Position numbers and translations under genes: made by a program. DNA of 64,000 nt from Marthasterias glacialis (lineage: Eukaryota; Echinodermata; Asteroidea; Forcipulatida; Asteriidae): assembly GCA_911728455.2 (NCBI GenBank), contig OU452231.1, forward strand, positions 12,307,838 to 12,371,837, read 5' to 3'. The notes beneath the pieces were generated by a model. It ran no database searches. It had not been told where the DNA came from and was given only the letters and a program-made list of their open reading frames with translations. The stretch's first letter is position 1. Every line of letters begins with the position of its first letter. Below are positions 30,273-41,470 of the stretch, one piece after another.

Positions 30273-33200
30273 ATGGGTCGGAGCAGAAGCAGATCACCAG
30301 TGAGACGAGGTCAGGAAATTAAAATCATATACAAAAAAACAATGTAACGGGAAAGAACGCTCAACAAACTGGATATTTTTGTCAAAAGTATAATGTGTTG
30401 ATTATTTTATGTGAACCAGTCCCGATATGGCTACGGGGCCGTATTCACGAAACTACTTGACGTTAAGATGTCACAAATTATGTATTATGAACATCCTCTA
30501 CTAAAGTACTATGTTTTTACTAGTAATTATTTAATGAGCGTCAACCCGACTAAATCAACTTCATATCAAAATTCAAGATGACTCAAGACAAAAATATAAA
30601 AATTCACAGTAGCTAGGCCAAATATTAATAAAAAAAAATACCAGTTGATTGTCCTAATTTTTTTAAAATGAGGAGGATGAGGGCCTTTTTATTTTTTATT
30701 TTTTTCCAAGATGGCCACCAAGCATTTTAATCTAAAATGGCCGCCAATTCTTCAGTTTAAAATCACCACTTATAATACTTTTGGTATATCTGTTTGCTGG
30801 ATTCGGACTCATAATAACGGGGGTGGAAAGATGTAAATAATAATGACTCAGTATGAAAAAATAATGGTGCAAAGACACTGGTACGTTGTTTTTCAAAACT
30901 GCTTTCAATGGTTCAAGTCATCAGAATAGAAATGTCTTTGCTTCTTTTTATGTTTACATTTCACAAAATTAGTTATCTACTTTACTGAGTACAGTATCCT
31001 CATGGGCTACAATTTTACCCTAGAATAAGAAAATCATACTCAGAATGCCGCTCGATGTGATGCCGTGTGTGGATATAATGCTTGGGTTCTCACACAGGGC
31101 ACGCGGCAGTGACTCGTGATGACCAACTGAAAACTGCGGATTGCATGTTGGCGTATGGGGATTGGTATCCTGTCTTGACTGTGCAAAACAATATGCAAGT
31201 CAGGGCATCAGCCAACACACAATGCTTTTTGTTAGCAAACAGTAGTTGATGTCACGTAGTAGTAAAATGCAGATCTTAACGACTGCACTGTTAGCTGGCC
31301 TAAAAAATCATCGATTTTGGGGGGAAAAAATGGTCGTAAGTACAATTAAATGCATTTTATTTCATCTTTTTATATCTTGAGAAGCCAGTAGGCGGCGATT
31401 TTCCAGCAATTTTGTTGGGTCTTAGGCATTTTTTTTAACAGAGGCGTTTTAAATTGGCCTGCCGGTCCAGTTTGTATATGTTTCATAATGGGGCGCTAGT
31501 ACGACCGATAATGTCAAAATCTCAAAAAAGGAGTACAGTGCCCCAGTTACTGGGTCTATACAGTAGCGCTTGTTGGCAGTGGAGTCTTTAGAAAAACATT
31601 TCACAGCTTTTTTTTTTTTTTTTAAGTCATTTTTTTGTTTTTTCTTTACCTACATGATTATTGCACTTGTTTGGAGTAGTTTGCATTATTATTCATTTCG
31701 TAATGGAGTTTTCTCTCAGTCTCACTTCTTTGCGGGGGCTTTCTGTTTCAGAGCGGCGTCGATCACATTCTAGAGAAAGAGACAGGGAAAGACGACGAGG
31801 TGAGTAGAAAAAAAAATCTTAAAACAGATACTAGAAAAACTGAACTAACACTTGAAAGTGAAGTAGTTCTGTGGGCATTTGCATTATTTTCATGGAGAAA
31901 ATTTCATTTAGGTTATCACAAAACTAAGACGTCCTCAAAGGCTGTTCGTATATTTCCCTTCAAGTTACTTATATTTATTTTTTTATTTATTTGGGGTGAA
32001 CAGAGAAAAATAGACTGGAGCAGGTTTTAAACCTGCACCCACCGGCTAAACGTACCAACTGAGCTATCCAGCCCTAATGTTGGCAGTCTCCTGTTTGGGG
32101 GTCAATATGTCTTTGTTTGAGGGGGGGATGGGGTGCCAGTCAGTTTCCCTAGTTGTTTATTGCTTAATATTTATTTATAATTCAGGCTTTAAACGAAATC
32201 AAGACAAATAAACATAAAAATGAAATAAAAACGGGAGCTTAGGGGTCATCCAAAAGCAAACCAAAATCGCTTACGCACTGTCCATTTAAAACATGTGAGT
32301 AAGTAGGATCTGTCAGTGCCTTTTCGCAATAGCATCTGGATTTACAAATTCTGAGTCATGATACATGTATATCTAAAATGAATGAATTATATATTTTGAC
32401 AGAAAGACGAAAGAGTCGTTCAAGATCAAGGTCACCAAGACGGCGAAGGAGGTCAAGGTGAATTTACAAGTGCATCAATCCATTGTTACAATGATGCAGT
32501 TTGTCTTAACTATAAGTCTGTAGCAGTTGATATTTTGAGGACTGAAATTTTGAGTACTTTTGCCTCTTTATATTTACGTTGTAATGAACGAAATGTTTAA
32601 CTAATCTCAAGACTTTTGACCGATCACCAGCTAGCATTCTCTATTTATTATCTTCTTAAAATACATGATTCTTTATAACTTTGTAACACAGAAATTTTTA
32701 TGGCTTTGTAACTTTAGCGCTCCGGACTCAAGCTCTGGTGTTTCTGATCAGCAGAGTGTGAGTTTGAGTCCCACGCTTGGCACTTGTGTCCTTAAGCAAG
32801 ACACTTAACCATTATTGCTGCATCCTTTGGATGGGACGTAAAGCCGTAGGTTCTGTGTGTTGTGTAATGCATGTTAAAAAAAACAACATACACCTATCAT
32901 TAAGAGAAGGGGTTTGCCACGGTGTTTCTGGTACGGTCTGGCAGCAATTTGTGGTGCTTCATCTCATAAAATGTATAATTAATACTGTTATTTTTATTTT
33001 TATTTTTTATTATTATATCAAGCAACAAACTACAAGGAGAGCTGACTGGGTAAATTTTAAATAATTTTTGGGGGTGAACAAAGACAATTTGACTGGAGTG
33101 AGATTTGAACCTGCGTCCACCGGCTATACATACAGACACTCTACCGACTGAGCTATCTAACCCTATTGTTGGCATGTATCCAGGGATCACACCCCATTAT

Positions 33201-36200
33201 ACGATACAACCATAGAGCTAGCTCTGTGGATATAACCTGGGAAGCGGCACTTTCTGTTTGACTTTCGAAATTTTGCAAACTTTGGACGGTTTTCTTACAA
33301 GAGACTTATTAATATTGAAAGCATAGTGGAAACTCATGGAATTCTTTTTTTCGTTACTTTCCCAGATCGCGGTCCCCAAGAAGAAGAAGGTAAGCGCCAA
33401 TCTCGCATGAACCTGCCCACTTAAATTACGACTGTTAACTCGACTTTACTTTATACAAATTCATTACTGGTAATAATGCGCTTTGTACATGGAGCATTTT
33501 GTCAACACTACATGCTGTGGAAATAACACGTAGCCTGTGGTGATCGCCAGATATGAAAAAAACACAAAACCTATCTTTATTTATATAACTGGAAAAAGAG
33601 GAAACGTATGCGTGACCTAAGCAGACGAGCTTAGCACAGGTAAGGAGGAGCTTCTTACGTGAACATATTCCAGGATTTTAAGAGTGACATTTACTTTTGT
33701 TAACCCTTTAGCGCTCACACCGCCCGTAAGCGCCCCGCCTATTACTTTGCAAACCGCCGGTAACCGCCCTCGAAGTTTGACAAGTTGTAACTTAAGTTTT
33801 ACATGCGCGATTGAAATGCATCAAACTGCCGTCTGTAGAGCGTGATATCAAGCTTACGATGGTCTAAAAATAGTACATGGTCCCCATAAGAAAAAATGAC
33901 ATTGTCTACCTCCAAAGGTTCAAAGGTCAGAAGTCCTGTCGCCAATGTACCCCATGTGCAACACAGCGAGTGGTTGTTTCAGTGTGTGGACGGACCTTAT
34001 TTTATGTACAATGTATTTCACGCGCAATGTACACAGCAATGGCAACCGTGTTTGTTTTCACTCGAAAATTTACGGTTGTTTTTACACGGAATACCACAAG
34101 TTGGAAGTATTGTACAGACAGTTTTAGGTAAGGCCAAACAAAATAAATGTTGTGTTTACGGTAACGGCCCGAAAAAATTCCAGGTAGGTAGGTAGGAAAA
34201 TAATTTTATTTTGTAATTTTATTTTTATTTTTAAGTTCTTGAATTTCGAGTTATTTGTTAGTATTTTAAACCCGTTACCATTATACTAACCTTGTTCGAC
34301 TCATCAAGTTTAAATAAACCCTCATGTTGGAAAGTGGTAAAATATAAAAGTTTATAAGTTGTTTAGAAAAAAACATAACATAGATCAAGTTGCAAGCGCT
34401 TTAGAAGTTACAAGGAAACTTTTTTATCTTACCATTAAATCAGGGCCATGTTTTAAATGCTGACATCAGTTTTACCAACTTTCAATTTGAGGTGTGGTTA
34501 TTTTGTTCACATTTTTCATTCCATTGTTGTACACTTACTTGCACTTTACCCAAACTGACGAACCTCCGGGTTGCTGGGTGAAAATGATGTCACTCAGTAG
34601 GCTCAGTGGTGCAAGGTGTACCATAACATTAACAACAGAGCCGAAACTCACAACTCACATTTCCCCAAAATAATATAGCAAAATGAATAAACACTTTTGA
34701 GGGTCAAACTTATTTTGAATGTCAGCCTGATCTGATCTGAATGTGTGTTGTGAGTCTCTGGGTAGTTTAAATATACTTCAAAACAACTCAAGAGCTTCCC
34801 GATGGCCAGTTCAACTAGTGTCTGATGGGTAATCATACTCCGAAGAAACAAATCACTAATCACTAAGTTTGATAAATTTGATGTTGGGAAACACATCTAC
34901 AATGCTGTATAACGTGCTGGTAAGTTCGACATCGTGCCAGTCTCCACATTGGGACGTCGAACATTGAGCACAAACGTGATAAAAGTTTGGCCCATGGTGA
35001 TCTTCGAAAATATTGAGAAATGTCTTGCTGACATCGATGTTTACTAGCTTCAACTTGGCTGGCTGATGGAGGCACTTTTCTGTTTTCAAGCTAAACAATT
35101 TGTTTATGTTACCGCACGAAGAACTGCCTGACGTCGACGCCATGTTTTGATGCAGTTTTCATTCGCAGTCCGTCCGTAAAGTGTAAAACGTGTTGTAAAC
35201 GTACGCGGCCGGTCACCCACGTGCTGTACACCACTGACAGCTACACCATGTTTTGTTGTAGTGTCCAATATGCGGCCGGCTGCCAGGGGCCCAATTTCGT
35301 TTCGTGCTGTACCACTGACAGCTAGCTGTACTGTACTGTTGTACCGTGTTTTGTTGTGGTGTCCAATATGCGGCCGGCTGCCAGGGGCCCAATTTCGTTT
35401 TGTGTGACATTGGATCGCCCCGAAGTACGCTGTGAACACAGCGGGTGCGTCGGGGGCCGGGCATTGGGCGGCGCGTGCACCTTTCACAGAAAAAATTGTG
35501 GCAGTACAGTAAGCTAGGCTAGGCGTGGGCCGGGTGCACAAGTTTTGGTATTGCCATGATTTTCGCAAAAATGCATTATTACACTGGTAAGTCGTAATAA
35601 ACAGTTTTAAAGTGAGGCAACATGTTAAAATTCTCATTTTAAATTTTACCAACTCACAAAATATTTAGAAAAATGTTTTGAGGTCGGCAATTCGGCCGCA
35701 AAAAATTCAGGTCGGTCGGGTTACCGTAAACACAACATTTATTTTGTTTGGCCTAAACAAGTTGTTCTGTATATAACATAGGCATTTAATCTTCCTTTCA
35801 AAGATAAATGAAAAGGACAAAAAATCATAGTAAGGCAAACATGTTTTCGTCATCGTGACGTCATCAGGTATCAAGTTACATTAATTCAAAGTTTAATAAT
35901 GAAAAAATCACATCTCCCGAAGCACATATCGTAGAGTCATAATCTTTGTGCCATTTTAAAGCTTAGAGCACGGGTGACATTTTACTTAGACATATGACCC
36001 CAATTTGACCTTTCCTTCCGGTCCAAACAGGAAGTTCAAAACTTTAAAACATCATGTCTCCTGAACTAAATTCCATAAAGTCGCAACCTTTGTGTTGTTA
36101 TGTAGCTTACATCATATGTGACATTTGATTTACAGGCGTGACCCCCATTTGACCTTTACTTCTGGTCCAAACAGGAAGTTCAAAATTTCAAAATGTCACA

Positions 36201-39200
36201 TCTTATGTGCAAAATGTCGTAGAGTCATGATCTTTGTTCCATTTGTAGCTTACGTCATATTATGTGAAATTTGATTATTTGCATGACCCCACTTTGACCT
36301 TTACTTCCGGTCCAAACAGGAAGCTTTAAATTTAAAAAAAAAAATATCTTCTGTGTCAAATGTCCTTGAGTCATAATCTTTGTACCATTTGTAGCTTATA
36401 TCACATGTGACATTTGGTTTTTAGGCATGACCCCACTTGGAACAGCTGTGATTTTGTCCTAAAGACAAAATCTTAATGTCTAGTTCTTGTTATTGATGTT
36501 TTTTTTTATTTCTAAATGCAGGTCTCGTTCCAACAGCCCAAGAAGACCCAGAAGCCGCTCCAAATCACCGTATGTAAATTAGATTATTCAGTGATTTCTT
36601 TGTTATGAAATAGAGAAGCCGAATTGTTTGACTACTCAGGCGTGAAATGGGCATTTTTACGCAATGGCAAGCATGTTTTCAGAGGTCACATTACAAATAG
36701 TATCATTACTCTAATAAAAACTGTTTTGCTGAATAACTTCCCTTTCATATAATGCTAAGAAATCAGTCAGCAAGCAGCCATGTTCTTGATCTTACTTTTA
36801 AAAACAACAACAGGAAAACAAGTTGGTAGCGTGTCGTGGCTGAGTGGTTAAGAGCAAGCTCTGGTGTCTCTGATCAGCAGAGTGTGGGTTCGAGTCTCGG
36901 TCATGACACTTGTGTCCTTAAGCAAGTTACTTAACCATTATTGCTTCGTCCTTCGGATGGGATGTAATGCCCTAGGTCCTGCGTGTTGTGTAATGCATGT
37001 AAAAGAACCCAGCTTCACTTATCGTTAAGAGAAGGGGTTCGCCCCGGCTTTTCTGGCCGCCTCCAGTTTGTACTCCCATGAGGAGTCCTGAGTGGTTAAT
37101 AACTGCAAGCTACAAGGTTAATTTTTTCTTGTGTATTTTGTACACCTTCCAGCAACATCCTTTATTATTTTGACATTTTTGTGTTGCAATTTCCACATAA
37201 AATCAGTTCTTGTTCAAACTAACAGCTAAACAAGCTTTTGAGATGGGCCCCTTTTTTGATTAAAAAAAGTTGATACACATCATTAACTGCAATTTAATGT
37301 CTTCTGTACGCTTTGGGTGTCCAGGGGCTTGATTGCTCAAAGAGCTAAGATTAGTCTCAAGACCTGCAGCAACCTTTGAATTGCTCAGTAAAGGGTGATG
37401 TAACAACACAATACACTATGGCAGTAATTGACAACTCATCTTAAGATGATTAGTTGTGCTTTGTGAAATCGAGGCCAGGTTCGTTTGCTCATTTGTCTGT
37501 AGACAATGCTCTTTCCCTTTTGTATAAAAACTGTCAATAAAAAAGTGTGTGTTCCATTTTTCCAGGGGAGGTAAGCCAAGATCCAACAAAGAAGAGGCAC
37601 CCAGGCCGGCTGTAGTCTTTGAAGGTGAGAACTCTCAGAAGTATATTCCTAGACCTTAGTGTCATTTTAAACTTAAAAGGTAGTGGTCGTCATGTGGCTT
37701 TTGGGGTTCAAAGTTACTATGGGTGCACCAATGATTTAAACCAGGGTTGATTTTTGCATTGTTTGATTGATCTTTGAAGCCATGTATCTTCAAATGGAGA
37801 CCCTGAAGTCTTAGTCAGAGTCTTTCCATTGAGTGTGAGTCCCTTTTTGTCTGAGTCCAAGCTCCAGTCCAGGTCCCTTATGTCCCTAAAAAGTTAGTTG
37901 CGGTAAACCTAAGCGCCGATCATTCTGACGGTCGTATGAAACATTTCCAGTGGTTTCTGTTGGACTAGTGACCAGATAGGCCGAATTGTTAACATTTTCA
38001 AAAGTCAGAAGCCATTCAAATGGTTACTGCCATATGGCTAGGGATCACACCCCATTATACAATCAGATTCATAGAGCTAGCTCTGTGTATATAACCTGGA
38101 AAGCAGCAGCACGGGATCACCAAATATTTACCACAACTATTTTGACCAACTCTTTCCTTTTCGTCGACTGCACTCATACCCTCTCTTCTTTACCCGTTTG
38201 GGGACTTTTGTCACCCAAGCTTAGGTTCACACAGACAAAGTTATTATTCAAAATCACTTTATTCACACAGTCCAAAAGGAAAACAATTAAAAAAGTCCAG
38301 ACCAGTGCTCCAGATGATGGAGGCACGCAGGACATGGGCATTTCAAAAACAATTATTAAAAATATTCGTTTTTGGCATGATAGACAGAGAACGAGGACAA
38401 GATGGCAAGTTTTGTTATGTTGTCTCTAAACTGTTAAAAATTAGTGGGTTTATTGCACATTTTGAGGACAGATTTTAGTCTAGATAGGTTGTCTGGGGAA
38501 GTATAACCTTGTGATCCTATTTCTAGAGCAATCAGAGACACACTGAACCTGATTCTATTCAATGTCGCTTACAAGGGCAGTGTACTTATCCATTTTGTAA
38601 TCGTGTATCCGATCTATGCCAAACTCAAAAGGAACAGACAATTCCAAAATGGTCACATTCTTATTTCTCACTGAGAGGACACAAAGATCGGGTTTAAGAT
38701 TGGTAGTGGAACACTGTGGAGGAATGGTCGTGCCTTGATCTGCAAGGTCAACTTTGATTATTGTATTGGCGACAATGGTTACATTCTTATTTCTCATTGA
38801 GAGGACACAAAGATCGGGTTTAAGATTGGTAGTGGAACACTGTGGAGGAATGGTATTGGTGACACCCTTGAGGCCAGTTTGGATGGTTTTGTGAATATAT
38901 TTGAGAATATTGTTGTGTCTCCAGGTGTATCGCCCTTGTTTGAGGAAGGTTTGACAGTTGTTAAGCATGTGGTGGAGGGTTTCTCTGTTGCCGCATGCTT
39001 TACAACCGTCATTGATAGCTCTTCCCCAGCGCTTAAGATTAACCTTGGTGTTCAGTGTGTGAGGGTCGTGTATAAAAGTGTGTGAGTTTATAGATTACAC
39101 TGAGTAAACAAAAACAAAGAATTTTGACATTTTTTAGCCGATCTCAGTGGTTTTTGGATTAAATGAAAGGGAATTCAATAAGTAAGACATTTTTATTACT

Positions 39201-41203
39201 TGTTTTGCTTCAAAACAAGTATAAAGGTGATGATAAAGTTTGCCAAATTTGCCTATGAACGAAGGTTTTCTGTTGTGTAAGAATGTGTGCTTCACACTTG
39301 AGTGGTCAAACAACGTGGTCACCAGCAATTGTGTATATCAAAACAATTTGGTAATGAGAAGGTTGTGAAGTATTTGCATTGAAGATAGAAAAATATGTTA
39401 TGGTGATGGTGCCCTTACATCTGCTCAAGGTAAAACCAAAATTGTAAATGTTTGGTTTTTGCTTGGAAGACTTTTAACAATGTGGTAATTATTTGTTTCT
39501 TCTTCTTCTTTTCTTTTTCTAGAGTCCGAGTTGGAAGGCAAAACCGAAGAAGAAATTGAAATGATGAAAATAATGGGTTTTGCAAATTTTGATACAACAA
39601 AGGTATGTTTGTGCAAGTTTGATAGATCCCCCCCCCCAAAAAAAAAGTAAACAACAAAATAATTTACTAAATTAATGAATAACTAAGATAAATCAGATAA
39701 ATAAAAATAAAATGTTTCAGCGAGTAAAACAAATGGAAAATAGTTATGATAGTTAAAACGGATATAATTCATCCTAGAATTACATTGTGATCCTTCTTAA
39801 TAGAAACACAGCCCTCCCCCCAAAACAAACAAACAAACAAACAGAAATGATCATAATAACAATAACAATCATCATAATCGTAATGATTAGCAAAATCACT
39901 AGAAAGTAGTGAGGAAAAAAAAACTTTTCACTGTTTTAGAACATCAAGTTTTGGTTTCCCGAGATTCAAAATTAATTGTTTTACTCATTTCTCAAAAACT
40001 GTAGCATTTTGGGCAAAAATATTTCCAGGGAAGTTTTCCATCACAAACATTTGTTTACCATGTAAGTTATGTGCAACTCTGTAAACATTATTTTGGCAAT
40101 GGTTAACTAGTGGTTGGTTTGTGACGCACGTAGCACATGCGCACTGAAGTTGAAGTGTGTGCGACTCTTGGTAAACTACTCGTTTTTCTGATAACTGGTT
40201 CTCTCTGCACTGTAATATTAAAATGGCTATTGGTAACCAGCGACATGACCAACCTGGATAGGCTGGTCGCAAATCGTCGACTAGACCAGTCCAACCATTG
40301 ACGACTTGGCGTGCGTTCAGTCAGAGTTAGTTGAACAATGGTTAACTATGGTCCTGGATCTAACTTGCTCCACCTCGTACTTTTTGGTTTCAGGGGAAGC
40401 ATGTACCAGGCTCCAATAATGCATCTCACGTGGCTATCCAGCCCAAGAGGAAGTACAGGTAAGTTGCTTGAAGATCGAACTTCGATTAAGACAGTTCCCC
40501 ATTTCATGGCACTGATTTACCACAGATTTCTGGTCCCTTAATGGGTCTCTCTGTAGCTTTTTCTGCCTATTTTAAAAACTCCTTATATCTTGTAGTTACT
40601 TTTTTTATTTTTGTATGTATGCTTTTTAGCACTGTTGTATTGTATCGTTAGTTTTTTATGGTCCTGTGTTTTGTTTTTGACAGGGCTGTGTAGCATATTT
40701 AAAAAATCCTTGTATCTTGCCATTACTTGAAGAATTTTAATGCATGTTTTTATACTTCCAGTGGATGCCAAATTTCTGTGTTGTTAATATGGACAATAAA
40801 ATATTGGATTGAGTGGCAGACTTTGGACTGGTAAGTGGCAGCAGATTTTGTTTAGCGTAGTTCTGAGCATGCACACATTTCCGAGAACAACGGGTTTACC
40901 TGGTAAGACTGCTGCCACCTAATGTCCTCAAAAGTCTCTGATTGAATTAAAGAGTCTCTCACTTGAAGGCCATTGATTCAAATTCTACCCATGCTGCTAT
41001 ATTTCTAGAAAATAAATTGTCATATCATGTCGGTGCAAAAACCTTGCACCTTGATTTTGTAATAATATTGTATCTCGCACAAGAAAGGCTCTGTGTAAAA
41101 AGGAATGAAATTCTAAATTCTCCTGCCTTTTTTCCCTTAATGTTGCAGGCAGTACATGAACAGACGTGGAGGCTTCAACAGACCTTTGGACTTCATTGCG
41201 TAA
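30273..41203 (+). CDS. SNRNP27: U4/U6.U5 small nuclear ribonucleoprotein 27 kDa protein (SNRNP27)
   Basis: A component of the U4/U6.U5 tri-snRNP that acts in pre-mRNA splicing in the nucleus. Nine coding exons: 30273-30309, 31752-31799, 32403-32457, 33366-33389, 36522-36569, 37566-37624, 39523-39602, 40394-40458, 41149-41203. All have GT-AG borders and matching phases, giving 156 aa (human protein 155 aa). Start MGRSRSRSP matches the family exactly. Residues about 1-60 are an RS/RSP domain ([18 protein letters not shown]). The conserved C-terminal half follows: [20 protein letters not shown], then [20 protein letters not shown] and FIA before TAA at 41201-41203. The exon 1 donor is gtcagg, weaker than the rest. 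The RS domain is split over six tiny exons. The gene spans 11 kb because its introns are filled with repeats. It is divergent from the giant gene upstream. Confidence 0.97.
31275..31560 (+). mobile_element. Uninterrupted copy of the 28645 repeat
   Basis: Contains ggcctaaaaaatcatcgatt, tatcttgagaagccagtagg, ttccagcaattttgttgggt, ggggcgctagtacgaccgat and gtacagtgccccagtt in the same order as the two halves around the nested MITE. In SNRNP27 intron 1. Confidence 0.8.
31990..32190 (-). mobile_element. tRNA-like repeat, single half, in SNRNP27 intron 2
   Basis: Contains ggggtgaacagagaaaaata, ccaactgagctatccagccc and ggggtgccagtcag, the same blocks as 12975-13110. B-box side is damaged (aggttttaaacctgc). 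Confidence 0.65.
32715..32960 (+). mobile_element. SINE, same core family, in SNRNP27 intron 3
   Basis: Head ctccggactcaagctctggt, then tgatcagcagagtgtgagtt, then core tttggatgggacgtaaagcc and a shortened 3' end (gaaggggtttgccacggtg). Confidence 0.8.
33062..33250 (-). mobile_element. tRNA-like repeat joined to a GGGATCACACCCC repeat, SNRNP27 intron 3
   Basis: First part (33066-33165) carries gggggtgaacaaagacaatt and cgactgagctatctaaccct. It runs directly into gggatcacaccccattatac and catagagctagctctgtgga. The second part recurs at 38040-38105 after a different piece of the same tRNA-like family (cagaagccattcaaatggtt), so the two parts form one composite element. Confidence 0.6.
34131..35758. 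mobile_element. 1.6-kb DNA transposon with 35-bp perfect TIRs in SNRNP27 intron 4
   Basis: Left end starts aggccaaacaaaataaatgt and continues tgtgtttacggtaac; the right end (35724-35758) is its exact reverse complement over 35 bases. Inside is a minus-strand ORF of 95 codons (35143-34856) and a 90-bp direct duplication (35231-35311 and 35312-35404). No recognised transposase, so probably nonautonomous or of an unknown family. Confidence 0.85.
34856..35143 (-). CDS. Small ORF inside the 1.6-kb TIR element, function unknown
   Basis: A 95-codon ORF beginning [20 protein letters not shown] with several Cys/His residues ([20 protein letters not shown]) and ending FIKLSD. The composition looks protein-like and includes a CxxC-type pair that could hold a metal, but I recognise no family. 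It may be the remnant of an element-encoded protein or a captured gene fragment. No introns or expression evidence. Confidence 0.3.
   Translation of the reverse strand: MASTSGSSSCGNINKLFSLKTEKCLHQPAKLKLVNIDVSKTFLNIFEDHHGPNFYHVCAQCSTSQCGDWHDVELTSTLYSIVDVFPNIKFIKLSD
35870..36440 (+). repeat. About 140-bp satellite-like tandem repeat, four degenerate units
   Basis: The block cggtccaaacaggaag occurs at about 36018, 36166 and 36307, each preceded by tttgacctt-acttccgg and followed by ttcaaa...catct...gtagagtcataatctttg. Four diverged units are visible in SNRNP27 intron 4, directly after the 1.6-kb TIR element. Confidence 0.85.
36826..37080 (+). mobile_element. SINE, same core family, in SNRNP27 intron 5
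   Basis: Head gtcgtggctgagtggttaag, with A-box-like tgagtggttaagag, B box gtgggttcgagtc, then core cttcggatgggatgtaatgc and aaaagaacccagcttcactt. The best-preserved tRNA-like head of this family in the window. Confidence 0.8.
37995..38110. mobile_element. Composite GGGATCACACCCC repeat, second copy
   Basis: Shares tcagaagccattcaaatggt with 13113-13135, and gggatcacaccccattatac plus atagagctagctctgtgtat with 33182-33230. Confidence 0.6.
38220..38551. other. Unassigned sequence beside the LINE remnant
   Basis: Between the composite repeat and the LINE coding remnant. On the minus strand it could be the LINE 3' UTR (the coding remnant ends at 38552 with SDIE followed by an AT-rich stretch), but I see no independent evidence. 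Confidence 0.3.
38552..39095 (-). pseudogene. 3' remnant of an R2/NeSL-type (RLE) LINE
   Basis: Minus-strand reading gives [18 protein letters not shown], then a CCHC-type motif [17 protein letters not shown], then [14 protein letters not shown], then [20 protein letters not shown] and [20 protein letters not shown]. The CCHC knuckle followed by KPD-X(12-13)-E/D is the signature of LINEs with a restriction-like endonuclease downstream of the reverse transcriptase. The RT itself is missing. The KPD block is duplicated in frame (copies start near 38651 and 38777, period 126 bp). Antisense to SNRNP27, in intron 6. Confidence 0.75.
40095..40372. mobile_element. Dispersed foldback repeat, GGTTAACTAGTGGTTGG family, second copy
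   Basis: Starts caatggttaactagtggttg, contains cacatgcgcactgaagttga, and ends aatggttaactatggtcctg. It is the reverse of the 7455-7790 copy. Located in the intron before SNRNP27 exon 8, ending about 20 nt before the splice acceptor. Confidence 0.7.
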
Positions 41204-41464
41204 CACCTGCCTACCTCCTACTTCACCACCTTGACCCGTTTCACATTAGACGAAGTTCCCCGGGGAGTTCCTGGGAAAATTGCTAACGTGTAGTTAATGT
41301 GTCATGCCCAAGCAATCTTGTAAGTTGTACACCATACTCGAGCTCTGATTACTATTATTATTGTTATTTATTTCACCAAGGAAAAAATCAAACAAAAATA
41401 ACATGGAAAAAAGTACATATAAACATGAGAGAAAAAGTATTCCAAACAACTGAATAAGTTGATA

Positions 41465-41470
41465 AATAAA
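41465..41470 (+). terminator. Possible polyadenylation signal of SNRNP27
   Basis: AATAAA lies 262 nt after the SNRNP27 stop codon and is the first canonical hexamer downstream. A T-rich tract follows at about 41,495-41,515. There is no transcript evidence. Confidence 0.35.

Noticed and set aside
30099..30347. Longer SNRNP27 start using the upstream ATG at 30099
   Set aside because: The upstream part is unlike the family and hydrophobic. The known protein starts MGRSRSRSP, which is encoded exactly at 30273.
34132..34200. Tandem ggtaggtaggtagg as clustered splice donors
   Set aside because: It lies inside the TIR element in an intron, with no associated exon or coding frame.
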